In this document: piece by piece, positions 37,782-46,114 of the stretch
Position numbering within the stretch: the stretch's first letter is position 1
Layout of the letters: the number at the start of each line of letters is the position of its first letter
Assembly: GCF_004208525.1 (NCBI RefSeq)
Contig: NZ_SGIT01000001.1
Coordinates: forward strand, 744,001 to 808,000
From: Sphingobacterium corticibacterium
GTDB taxonomy: Bacteria > Bacteroidota > Bacteroidia > Sphingobacteriales > Sphingobacteriaceae
DNA: 64,000 nucleotides
Direction: 5' to 3'
Notes under the pieces: model-generated
What the model saw: only the letters and a program-made list of their open reading frames with translations
Told to the model about the DNA's origin: nothing
Databases searched by the model: none
Position numbers and translations under genes: made by a program

Positions 37782-37841
37782 TTTGGTGTAATTTCAAATG
37801 TTCTGAAAATGAAAAAAAGCGGTTATTATGATGCCTTTTTG

Positions 37842-37849
37842 TAATTTTG
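37842..37849 (+). promoter_or_regulatory. Promoter -7 element of the DUF4296 gene
   Basis: TAATTTTG, exact consensus, 14 bases before the ATG at 37864; it lies inside the frame upstream of that ATG and so decides the start. Confidence 0.6.
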
Positions 37850-37863
37850 TACAAACTTACAAA

Positions 37864-38568
37864 ATGCAGCGCTTAATACTTATTATATTGTCTTCGTTTT
37901 TTTTGATGATCTCCTGTAATCGGTCGAAGCCAAAAGGAATCCTTTCGGAAAAGACGATGGTAGATTTGATGACGGATGTACATCTGGTGGATGGCTATTT
38001 GAATACCTTGCCAGTGGATAGTACCCGTAAAGTTATCGGCAGCTTGTATGGAGAGGTATTTGAAAAATACGGTATCGACTCGATTAAATTTAAGGATAAT
38101 ATTGCTTATTATTTAGGCAACCCTATAGTTTCTAAGGAATTGTATACCAAAGTGACAAAAAAAATAAATGGCTATGAGGATGACTATCGTCGGGCAGATT
38201 CTTTGAGAAACGTGTGGGTCTCAGATAGTATACGTATCGTCCAGAGGTTTGAACGTTTAAAAGAGGATGCACGTAGGTTAATTCTAGAGGTACAGGTGGA
38301 TACGGTGCCATTGACATATCGTGTGCATCAAAACGATTTTATGAATGGCGCAGGACTATATGCTATTCAGACATATCAACCAACGATCCAGCCTTCGGTA
38401 TCAAAAGAAGCAGATGAACCGAATGCAGAAGAAACGGAAAAGTCTCCACTGGATTCGAATACGATATCTGTTGAACGGAAACCGGCGATGGTACCTAAAC
38501 GTGTCCGACCAACTCCGATGCGAAACCCTACGTCGAAAAAAGTAGAAGCGAAGCCGCTTGAAAATTAA
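37864..38568 (+). CDS. DUF4296 domain-containing lipoprotein
   Basis: A 234-residue protein, typical of Bacteroidota. The signal peptide ends in a lipobox (FFLMISC), followed by the DUF4296 domain (TMVDLMTDVHLVDGYLNTL to about residue 100) and a long, Lys/Pro-rich, probably disordered tail. Function is unknown. The stop lies seven bases before the mutS2 start, so both are likely on one transcript. Confidence 0.85.
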   Translation: MQRLILIILSSFFLMISCNRSKPKGILSEKTMVDLMTDVHLVDGYLNTLPVDSTRKVIGSLYGEVFEKYGIDSIKFKDNIAYYLGNPIVSKELYTKVTKKINGYEDDYRRADSLRNVWVSDSIRIVQRFERLKEDARRLILEVQVDTVPLTYRVHQNDFMNGAGLYAIQTYQPTIQPSVSKEADEPNAEETEKSPLDSNTISVERKPAMVPKRVRPTPMRNPTSKKVEAKPLEN

Positions 38569-38575
38569 GAATTTT

Positions 38576-40951
38576 ATGATTTTTCCCAAAAATGCAATAG
38601 ATAAATTAGGTTTTATTGAAATTAAAGACCTGATAAAAGATAAATGTTTGAGTGAGTCTGGAAGAGAAATGGTGGAGAAAATTCAGCCTCAAGTGAAACT
38701 TGATAATATCGATAGGTTTCTTCGTCAAACACAAGAGTTTAAGGATTTGTTGGTTAACGATGCACCGCTTCCTGTGGACCATTTGTACCCTATAAAGCCG
38801 TTAGCAGAAAAAGCCCGTGTAGAAGGTTCTTTTTTAGCAGAGGAGGAGTTTCATCGTATTTTACTTTCATTGCGTACGGTGTATGCTATTATCCGCTATT
38901 TCAACGAACGGCAAGGGCAGTATGTGCATCTGGAATTGCTTTTTGAACATCTTCCTATCGAAAAACAGATTATCCGACAGATTGAGGTGGTGATAAACGA
39001 CAGCGGGAAAATGAAAGATAATGCATCTCGTTTGTTGTTGGACTTGACGCAACAAATACTTAAAAGTGAACAGGAAGCACGTAAACGTATCGATCAGGTA
39101 TTTAAGCAGGCACAAAATAACGGTTGGACAGCAGACGGAAACTTAACGATTAGAGACGGTCGCTTGTGTATTCCTATACTCGCGGAAAACAAACGTAAAT
39201 TAAAGGGCTTTATACATGATGAATCTGCTACTGGACAAACAGCTTATATAGAGCCAGAAGAAGTTTTTCACCTTAACAATAAGGTGAGAGATTTGGTGTT
39301 TGAGCGTAGACGGGAAGTTATACGGATATTGACGGAATTAACCAGCGAATTGCGTCCGCATGTTCCGTTATTATTAGCGTATCATGGTTTATTAAGTAAA
39401 CTTGATTTTGTTCGGGCGAAAGCGCTATTTGCCATTGATATGGAGGCCGAGATGCCGGAATTATCAACGGAGGCAGATATTAACCTCGTTAATGCGCGGC
39501 ATCCGCTGTTGTTAATTAATTCGCGCAGAGAAAATCATCCGTCCGTCGTTCCCTTAAATATCAAAATAGATCGCGAAGACCGCATAATTCTAGTTTCTGG
39601 ACCAAATGCCGGCGGTAAATCGGTTTGTATGAAAACAGTTGGTTTGCTACAGCTTATGGTGCAATCGGGACTGCTCATCCCGGCGGAGCCAACCTCTAAA
39701 GTGGGGGTTTTCCGACAGATATTTGCGGATATTGGCGATGACCAATCTATCGAGAGTGACTTGAGTACCTATAGTGCGCACCTGTCAAAAATGAAGCATT
39801 TCACCGAGTTTGCAAATGCGAGAACGTTGATCCTGATTGACGAGTTTGGTACAGGGACGGATCCGTTATTTGGCGGGCCGATTGCTGAAGCGGTTTTGGA
39901 AGCGTTGAACAAAAAAGAGGTGCGTGGTGTGATAACAACGCATTACTCCAACCTTAAAGTATTTGCGAGTAATACAGCCGGATTGGAAAACGCATCTATG
40001 TTATTCGATAATGTCGCGATGCATCCGCTATATATCTTGCAGGTAGGAAAACCCGGAAGTTCATACGCTTTTGAGATAGCACAGAAAATAGGTTTGCGTA
40101 AAGAGATCTTACATGTGGCCAAAGACAAAATAGGTGCTCGTCAGAAGAAAGTGGATACGTTATTAGTGGATCTGGAGCGTGATAAAAAGGAAATATACGA
40201 CACGAAGACGGCGATCGCTATGCGAGAACGCGAGTTAGAAAAATTAAAGAACGAATACGAAAACTTGCAGGGATATCTGGAAGAAAATAAGAAACAGATT
40301 ATTCGGGCAGCGAAGGAGGAAGCTCGCCAGATTTTGAAAAATGCGAATAAACTGGTGGAGAATACGGTTGCCGAAATTAAATCCGTACAGGCGGATAAAG
40401 ATAAAACCAGGGAAATACGACGTCGTTTGCATGCCGAGGTGGATAAGCACACCGAGAAGAAACCTGTGACCAAACAAGCTGTGGCTGCACAAATGGACGA
40501 ATCCATCAAAGTAGGGGATTGGGTAAAAATTCTGGGAGCTGATACAGAAGCGCAAGTCATAGAGGTTGCGAAAGGGAACAATCTGATTTTGGCACTTGGA
40601 GAACTGCGTACGGTGGTCAAGAAAAATAAAGTGGTTAAATTGCAGGGAAAGGAAAAAGCTAATGTGGTCAAGAAGCACAAAGCTATTTCTACGGAATCGG
40701 CAGCCGATTTTCAGCCAGAACTTGATGTCAGGGGAATGCGTACAGAAGATGCTTTACGCCAGTTGGAAACCGTGCTGGATCGCGCAGTGATGATCGGTTA
40801 CCCGTCGTTGAAAATTTTGCATGGCAAAGGAGACGGTATACTCCGAAAATTTATTCGGGATTATCTGCGTAAATATAGTCACATATCCCATTTTGAAGAC
40901 GAACATGCTGATCGTGGGGGAGATGGAATTACCTACGCTTATATTCAGTAA
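38576..40951 (+). CDS. mutS2: Endonuclease MutS2 (MutS-like ATPase with Smr domain)
   Basis: MutS2 acts on recombination intermediates and, in some bacteria, on collided ribosomes. The 791 residues show the lever/clamp helices, the MutS ATPase (Walker A SGPNAGGKSVCMKT near residue 340, DIGDDQSIESDLSTYSAHL, LILIDEFGTGTDP Walker B), a long coiled coil (about 510-640), a KOW-like segment and a C-terminal Smr nuclease domain (LDVRGMRTEDALRQLE, KILHGKGDGILRK). The ATG at 38576 is preferred over an upstream in-frame TTG that would overlap the previous gene. Confidence 0.96.
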   Translation: MIFPKNAIDKLGFIEIKDLIKDKCLSESGREMVEKIQPQVKLDNIDRFLRQTQEFKDLLVNDAPLPVDHLYPIKPLAEKARVEGSFLAEEEFHRILLSLRTVYAIIRYFNERQGQYVHLELLFEHLPIEKQIIRQIEVVINDSGKMKDNASRLLLDLTQQILKSEQEARKRIDQVFKQAQNNGWTADGNLTIRDGRLCIPILAENKRKLKGFIHDESATGQTAYIEPEEVFHLNNKVRDLVFERRREVIRILTELTSELRPHVPLLLAYHGLLSKLDFVRAKALFAIDMEAEMPELSTEADINLVNARHPLLLINSRRENHPSVVPLNIKIDREDRIILVSGPNAGGKSVCMKTVGLLQLMVQSGLLIPAEPTSKVGVFRQIFADIGDDQSIESDLSTYSAHLSKMKHFTEFANARTLILIDEFGTGTDPLFGGPIAEAVLEALNKKEVRGVITTHYSNLKVFASNTAGLENASMLFDNVAMHPLYILQVGKPGSSYAFEIAQKIGLRKEILHVAKDKIGARQKKVDTLLVDLERDKKEIYDTKTAIAMRERELEKLKNEYENLQGYLEENKKQIIRAAKEEARQILKNANKLVENTVAEIKSVQADKDKTREIRRRLHAEVDKHTEKKPVTKQAVAAQMDESIKVGDWVKILGADTEAQVIEVAKGNNLILALGELRTVVKKNKVVKLQGKEKANVVKKHKAISTESAADFQPELDVRGMRTEDALRQLETVLDRAVMIGYPSLKILHGKGDGILRKFIRDYLRKYSHISHFEDEHADRGGDGITYAYIQ

Positions 40952-40965
40952 CGGTGGGGCTTTGT

Positions 40966-41610
40966 TTAGCCTAAATTATTAAATGAATACACATAATCCA
41001 GTGTGATAATAGCATCGTTTGCGCGACGGATATTTTTTTGTGTACCCGTTATTTCATAAACAACCGTAAGATGTTCTCCATTTTTCTCTACGCCTTTGCG
41101 TTGAGGCTTTACTTTATGCTCTTTCATGAAATTTTCAAATTCACCTAAATGGGCTACTTCGATATTTTGAAAAGTGACGTGGATAGTTCGTATAAAGTAA
41201 ATGTTGGCAAGTAGGTTTTCCATCTTTTGGAATAGGGACAGAATTATCACCATGCAAAAAGTGAGCACAAAGCCAAGCGCATAGTTCTCAAAGCCAATCA
41301 TCATACCGACACCTGCCATAGACCAGATGACAGCTGCTGTTGTCAATCCCTGTACGGTAAATTTGCCTTGATAAATGACGCCTGCACCTAGAAAACCAAT
41401 TCCGGTCACAATATTGGCAGCGATACGGTCATCGGATATATTTCCCATACGGGATGTTAAGGTAAATATGGTAGAACCCAAACAAATGAGGATAATGGTA
41501 CGAAAACCCGCAGATTTATTTTTAAACTCTCGTTCAAAGCCTACCACAGCACCACATAAAATGGATATTAATACACTCTGGATAGGCACGTCTTCTAGCC
41601 ACTCAAACAT
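40966..41610 (-). CDS. MgtC/SapB family membrane protein
   Basis: A 214-residue protein with about four TM helices carrying the MgtC signature: GAVVGFEREFKNKSAGFRT and GIGFLGAGVIYQGKFTVQGLTTAAVIWSMAGVGM, plus a C-terminal cytoplasmic ACT-like domain. MgtC proteins are linked to low-magnesium growth and F-ATPase control in pathogens; for this one the role is inferred only by family. Its stop is 15 bases from the mutS2 stop (convergent). Confidence 0.88.
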   Translation of the reverse strand: MFEWLEDVPIQSVLISILCGAVVGFEREFKNKSAGFRTIILICLGSTIFTLTSRMGNISDDRIAANIVTGIGFLGAGVIYQGKFTVQGLTTAAVIWSMAGVGMMIGFENYALGFVLTFCMVIILSLFQKMENLLANIYFIRTIHVTFQNIEVAHLGEFENFMKEHKVKPQRKGVEKNGEHLTVVYEITGTQKNIRRANDAIITLDYVYSFNNLG

Positions 41611-41696
41611 ATCTTATTATCAATTAATAGCAACTGCCGTCATCGTGCATTGCTAGTATAACGGTTTCGTACATAGAAAGTTTAATGGTTTTGTGT

Positions 41697-42407
41697 TTAA
41701 AAATTCGGTTTCATTAAATATTTATCATAGAATCGGAAGATATGGTCGGCAGCTTCTTCTGCCGTATCTACAAAACGGTAAAGTTTTAAGTCTTCTTCGG
41801 AAATATAGGCATTACCCAACATGGAATTCGCAATCCAATCGAATAATCCTTTCCAATATTCAGTTCCGACCAAAACGATCGGGAAGCGGGCAATCTTTCC
41901 GGTTTGGATTAAGGTGATGGCTTCAAAGAGTTCATCCATCGTGCCAAACCCACCAGGCATCACAATGTATCCCTGCGAATATTTTGTGAACATAACTTTA
42001 CGTACGAAGAAATAATTGAATTCTAACAGCTTGTCCCGGTCAATATATTTATTGTGAAACTGCTCAAAAGGCAATTCGATATTGAGTCCAACCGATTTAC
42101 CGCCGGCATCGTGCGCGCCTTTGTTGGCGGCTTCCATAATGCCTGGACCTCCCCCTGAAATTACACCATAACCCTTGTCCGCAAGTAAACGTGCTATTTC
42201 CACCGTAATTTCATAATATTTGTGGTCGGATTTGGTCCTCGCAGAACCAAATATGGATACACAGGGACCTATTTTGGCTAATTTTTCAAAACCATCGACA
42301 AATTCTGCCATGATTTTGAAAATCTGCCAAGAGTCTTTTACTTTTATTTCTTGCCAAGTTTTATTGGCAAATGATCTTCTTATTTTGTCATCTTTAACCA
42401 TATACAT
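41697..42407 (-). CDS. LOG family protein (TIGR00730, lysine-decarboxylase-like fold)
   Basis: A 236-residue Rossmann-fold protein with the LOG motif PGGFGTMDELFEAITLIQTGK and GPCVSIFGSAR, GYGVISGGGPGIMEAANKGA. Members cleave nucleoside 5'-monophosphates to free base and ribose 5-phosphate, as in cytokinin activation, or have related roles. The start MYMVKDDK (42407), or M two codons later, is chosen because an upstream extension would run across recR. A TATCTTGG box is at 42428-42435 on this strand. Confidence 0.85.
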   Translation of the reverse strand: MYMVKDDKIRRSFANKTWQEIKVKDSWQIFKIMAEFVDGFEKLAKIGPCVSIFGSARTKSDHKYYEITVEIARLLADKGYGVISGGGPGIMEAANKGAHDAGGKSVGLNIELPFEQFHNKYIDRDKLLEFNYFFVRKVMFTKYSQGYIVMPGGFGTMDELFEAITLIQTGKIARFPIVLVGTEYWKGLFDWIANSMLGNAYISEEDLKLYRFVDTAEEAADHIFRFYDKYLMKPNF

Positions 42408-42446
42408 GATTCCACTTGTTGAGTTTTCCAAGATAGGGATTTTTTT

Positions 42447-42454
42447 TATTTTTG
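42447..42454 (+). promoter_or_regulatory. recR promoter -7 element
   Basis: TATTTTTG matches TAnnTTTG and ends three bases before the ATG at 42458, so the message should be leaderless or almost so. Confidence 0.5.
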
Positions 42455-42457
42455 CAT

Positions 42458-43072
42458 ATGCATTTTTCGTCGCGACTTTTAGAACAGGCAGTAGAAGAAT
42501 TTGGGCGTTTGCCCGGAATAGGTAAAAAAACTGCTTTACGGTTGGTACTGCATTTGTTGAAACAATCAAATAGCGACGTGAACCGTTTCACCCATTCCAT
42601 AGATCAACTTAAAGAACAGATACGTTATTGTAAGACGTGTTTTAATATTTCCGATCACGAAGTATGCGAAATCTGTTCGTCTGTAAAGCGGGATCATGAA
42701 ACAATTTGTGTGGTGGAAGATACCCGGGATGTAATGGCCATAGAGAACACGAATCAATATCAAGGCGTTTACCATGTGCTAGGCGGACTTATTTCGCCGA
42801 TGGATGGGGTAGGACCTTCCGATCTCAAGATAGAAGCACTTATGGAACGATTGAAGAAAGGTGAAGTGCGGGAGATTATTTTGGCCCTTAGCGCGACGAT
42901 GGAAGGCGATACCACAATTTTCTATCTGTATAGAAAATTGAAGGATTTTGATGTACAGATTAGTACGATAGCTAGAGGTATAGCTTTTGGTGGTGAACTG
43001 GAATACGTCGATGAAATAACGTTAGGACGGTCTATTGCTACGCGAGTACCTTATGAAAGAAATATAGGGTAA
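42458..43072 (+). CDS. recR: Recombination mediator protein RecR
   Basis: RecR works with RecO (and RecF) to load RecA on single-stranded DNA gaps. The 204 residues show the helix-hairpin-helix (RLPGIGKKTALRLVLHLL), the four-cysteine zinc finger CKTCFNISDHEVCEIC, the Toprim domain (TICVVEDTRDVMAIE, YHVLGGLISPMDGVGP) and the C-terminal Walker-B-like part. The ATG at 42458 gives the conserved MHFSSRLLEQAVEEF start; it is not in an operon with dnaX as in many Proteobacteria. Confidence 0.96.
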   Translation: MHFSSRLLEQAVEEFGRLPGIGKKTALRLVLHLLKQSNSDVNRFTHSIDQLKEQIRYCKTCFNISDHEVCEICSSVKRDHETICVVEDTRDVMAIENTNQYQGVYHVLGGLISPMDGVGPSDLKIEALMERLKKGEVREIILALSATMEGDTTIFYLYRKLKDFDVQISTIARGIAFGGELEYVDEITLGRSIATRVPYERNIG

Positions 43073-43076
43073 AACC

Positions 43077-44327
43077 CTATATTTTCTTATGTATTTTATA
43101 AAGTCTACCACCATCTGTAATTGCCAATATTTCGCCGTTTTTACCTTGTACGACATCTCGGAAGCGCTGTCCTTCTTTTTCCAGAAGGCGTTCTTCGCCC
43201 ACTACTTTATTGTCTTTAATAACAAGCCGTGCAATATGCATACTGCTTAAGCCTCCGCTAAATATGTTATTTTTCCATTCTGGAATAGCGTCACCTGTAT
43301 AAAAGATCAGGCCGCTTGGTGATAATACGGGATCCCAATAATAAACGGGTTGCTCTAGTCCCTCTTGTTGTTGGATGGGGGGATTTCCTATTTCTTTTCC
43401 ACTGTATTCTAAACCATAAGTGATCGTTGGCCATCCATAATTCTTTCCTGCTTCTATGCGGTTAAGTTCATCCCCTCCACGTGGGCCGAATTCTGTTTCC
43501 CATAAATCTCCGGTTTCTGGATGTAATGCCAAACCCTGCACATTCCGGTTTCCGTAGCTATAGATTTCCGGACGAGCCTCGCCGTCTGAAGCAAAAGGGT
43601 TGTCGGGTGCTGCTTGGCCGTCTTTTGTGATGCGGACAATTTTTCCTAAAGCAGATTTCAGGTCTTGTGCTTGTGGTCTTGTTTCGAGATCAGAACGTTC
43701 ACCTGTACTCACAAATAAGTTCCCCGTTTTATCAAAAATAATACGTCCGCCATAATGTTGTTTGCCATCATAGGTTGGCAAAGCTTGGTAAATAACCTGC
43801 GCATTCTCAATGGACTTCTCATCATCAGCTAGACGTCCTTTGGCTACCGCCGTGTGATTGCCACCAGATACAGGTTCAGAGAATACCCAATATACCATTC
43901 TATTAGATGCAAAATTAGGATCGAGTGTAAGTCCAAGAAGTCCGCCTTGGCCACGTGCATCCACTTTTGGGATGCCGCCAATTGCTTCGCTAAGTTCGCC
44001 ATTGTCAGAAACGATGCGCATGTTGCCTTCATTTTCGGTAATTAATAGGCGGCCATCAGGAAGTGCCACAATCCCCCAAGGAGATTTGAGTTTGTCTGTG
44101 ACCACTTCGCTTTCGTACGGTGTCTGTGTCTTTACCCCTGGAGCCCGAGTCTGACCTTCAAAAGCAGGTTTGTAATCTGTATTGGGGTTGTTTTTTTCTA
44201 CGGGAGGATAAACACTGTCGGTTGCAGCATGGTCGTCTGACGCTTTGGAAGCCCCGTTAGTATTGCAAGAGGTAGCAACTAATGAAGCCGTCGATAATAA
44301 TAAAAAAGCTGGAAATGTTCGTTTCAT
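43077..44327 (-). CDS. PQQ-dependent sugar dehydrogenase (glucose/sorbosone type), lipoprotein
   Basis: A 416-residue exported protein (signal ending LVATSC) with a six-bladed beta-propeller of the soluble quinoprotein glucose dehydrogenase/Yli-I family: LKSPWGIVALPDGRLLITENEGNMRIV, GQGGLLGLTLDPNFASN, GGRIIFDKTGNLFVSTGERS, NVQGLALHPETGDLWETEFGPRGGDELN. It would oxidise sugars outside the cytoplasm. No PQQ synthesis genes are in the window. A promoter-terminator pair lies in its upstream region and may attenuate it. Confidence 0.88.
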   Translation of the reverse strand: MKRTFPAFLLLSTASLVATSCNTNGASKASDDHAATDSVYPPVEKNNPNTDYKPAFEGQTRAPGVKTQTPYESEVVTDKLKSPWGIVALPDGRLLITENEGNMRIVSDNGELSEAIGGIPKVDARGQGGLLGLTLDPNFASNRMVYWVFSEPVSGGNHTAVAKGRLADDEKSIENAQVIYQALPTYDGKQHYGGRIIFDKTGNLFVSTGERSDLETRPQAQDLKSALGKIVRITKDGQAAPDNPFASDGEARPEIYSYGNRNVQGLALHPETGDLWETEFGPRGGDELNRIEAGKNYGWPTITYGLEYSGKEIGNPPIQQQEGLEQPVYYWDPVLSPSGLIFYTGDAIPEWKNNIFSGGLSSMHIARLVIKDNKVVGEERLLEKEGQRFRDVVQGKNGEILAITDGGRLYKIHKKI

Positions 44328-44402
44328 CTGTCAAATATTATTTTTTAGTATGTCTTTTTCATTTAAGCATTAAATGTATGAAAATGTTTTGATAAGGCAT
44401 AA

Positions 44403-44467
44403 AAAAAGGTTTTCAAACGGGGAGAATGAAAACCTTTAGCTAACCAATTATAAACCTAAATTATGAT
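44403..44467 (-). ncRNA. Candidate small RNA or attenuated leader
   Basis: On the minus strand the transcript from the promoter at 44472-44503 would run about 65 bases and end in a perfect 11-bp hairpin (AAAGGTTTTCA / TGAAAACCTTT, 44406-44438) with the C-rich loop TTCTCCCCGTT and a T7 tract. Upstream, AGGTTT (about 44453-44458) could pair with AAACCT in the 3' arm and break the terminator. It is either an independent small RNA or a conditional leader of the sugar dehydrogenase gene, whose ATG is 76 bases beyond. Confidence 0.45.
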
Positions 44468-44471
44468 ACTG

Positions 44472-44503
44472 CAAAGGTAGTAGTATTTTTTTATAAATGC
44501 AAA
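44472..44503 (-). promoter_or_regulatory. Promoter of the candidate small RNA/leader
   Basis: On the minus strand TTTG (44500-44503), a 20-base spacer and TACCTTTG (44472-44479), a full match to the Bacteroidota consensus. No other gene start is close to it. Confidence 0.65.
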
Positions 44504-44559
44504 TATTTTAAAAAAACATTACGGGTCATGAAAATACTACGATGGACTTAAAAAATAAT

Positions 44560-44567
44560 TACCTTTG
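44560..44567 (+). promoter_or_regulatory. SulP gene promoter -7 element
   Basis: TACCTTTG, exact consensus. It overlaps the TTG at 44565 that would give the longest frame, and so argues for a start further down, at 44595. Confidence 0.6.
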
Positions 44568-44594
44568 ACGCGGTTAAAATATATCCTTTTTATC

Positions 44595-46106
44595 TTGAAA
44601 TTACTGGAAAATATCAGTTTAAGAAATGAAATTCTGGCAGGATTGACCGTAGCCATGACGATGATTCCAGAATCTCTTTCGTTTGCCATCCTAGCAGGTC
44701 TTTCACCGTTAACAGGATTATATGCTGCTTTTTTAATGGGGCTGGTGACATCTATTTTGGGAGGCAGACCGGGCATGGTATCGGGCGGAGCTGGTGCTAC
44801 AATCGTTGTATTAATTGCATTGGCAGCCGGGCACGGTGTCCAATATCTTTTTGCCGCGGTAGTGTTGGCAGGTATATTGCAATTACTAGTTGGTCTATGT
44901 AAGCTAGGCAAATTTGTTCGTTTAATTCCGCAGCCGGTAATGTATGGATTCTTGAATGGTTTGGCAATTATTATTTTTATGGCCCAAGTCCAACAATTCA
45001 GGCTACTTACGGATCCGTCCTCTTGGATGACCGGTGCATCTCTTTATACGATGATTGGGCTAACGGGCCTAACGATTCTGATCGTTATAGGATTCCCGAA
45101 GATAACGAAGAAAATTCCGGCATCTTTAGTTGCTATTTTAATGGTATTTACCTTGGTGACCATATTTGGCATCAATACAAAAAAAGTGGCAGATATTGCA
45201 TCGGTAAGTGGAACGCTTCCTACTTTTCGTATTCCCGATATCTCATGGACATTAGATACGCTGAAATTAATCTTTCCCTACTCATTGGTTATGGCAGGAG
45301 TGGGGCTTATCGAATCACTTTTGACCCTTAATATGGTCGATGAAATAACAAATACAAAAGGAAAGTCAAACCAGGAAGCGGTGGCACAAGGCTTGGCGAA
45401 TATGGTAAATGGTTTTTTCGGCGGTATGGGGGGGTGTGCGATGGTCGCACAGACACTGGTTAATCTCGATGCCGGTGCTCGCACCCGAATTTCATCGTTC
45501 ATCGGTGCCGTGACTATTATGGTTATCATTTTAGTGGGCGCACCGTTTATCGAACAGATTCCGATGGCGGCTTTGGTGGGGGTGATGATGATGGTTGCCA
45601 TTGGTACATTTCAGTGGGTAAGCCTACGTATTATTAATAAATTTCCGAGATCAGATATTTTTGTAGGCATGTTAGTCGCGGCTATTACAGTTGTGCTGCA
45701 CAACCTTGCTTTAGCGGTATTAGCTGGTGTAATTGTTTCCGCACTGGTTTTTGCATGGGACAACGCCAAACGTATTCGTGCTAGAAAATACATCGACGAA
45801 GATGGGGTGAAACACTACGAAATATATGGCCCATTGTTTTTCGGATCTACAGCTGCGTTTATGGAAAAATTCGATGTATTCGATGATCCAAAATATATTA
45901 TTATTGATTTTAAAGAGAGTAGGGTGGTAGATATGTCTGCCATAGATGCGTTGAATAAGATTACGGGACGATATGCAAAACAGGATAAGCATGTACAATT
46001 GAGACATCTTAGTCCAGATTGCCGTTCCTTATTAAAAAATGCACAAGGTTTTGTCAAAATCGATATAGCGGAAGATCCCACGTATAAGGTTATGCCAAAC
46101 GATTGA
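44595..46106 (+). CDS. SulP family inorganic anion transporter
   Basis: A 503-residue permease: 12-14 membrane spans (SulP signature GLTVAMTMIPESLSFAILAGLSPLTGLYAAF near the N terminus) and a C-terminal cytoplasmic STAS domain (about residues 410-500, IIIDFKESRVVDMSAIDALNKI). Relatives carry sulfate, bicarbonate or other anions; here the substrate is unknown. There is no ATG in the first 70 bases of the frame: I place the start at TTG 44595 (MKLLENISLRNEI), because the TTG at 44565 lies inside the promoter. Confidence 0.86.
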   Translation: MKLLENISLRNEILAGLTVAMTMIPESLSFAILAGLSPLTGLYAAFLMGLVTSILGGRPGMVSGGAGATIVVLIALAAGHGVQYLFAAVVLAGILQLLVGLCKLGKFVRLIPQPVMYGFLNGLAIIIFMAQVQQFRLLTDPSSWMTGASLYTMIGLTGLTILIVIGFPKITKKIPASLVAILMVFTLVTIFGINTKKVADIASVSGTLPTFRIPDISWTLDTLKLIFPYSLVMAGVGLIESLLTLNMVDEITNTKGKSNQEAVAQGLANMVNGFFGGMGGCAMVAQTLVNLDAGARTRISSFIGAVTIMVIILVGAPFIEQIPMAALVGVMMMVAIGTFQWVSLRIINKFPRSDIFVGMLVAAITVVLHNLALAVLAGVIVSALVFAWDNAKRIRARKYIDEDGVKHYEIYGPLFFGSTAAFMEKFDVFDDPKYIIIDFKESRVVDMSAIDALNKITGRYAKQDKHVQLRHLSPDCRSLLKNAQGFVKIDIAEDPTYKVMPND

Positions 46107-46114
46107 GGACATGA

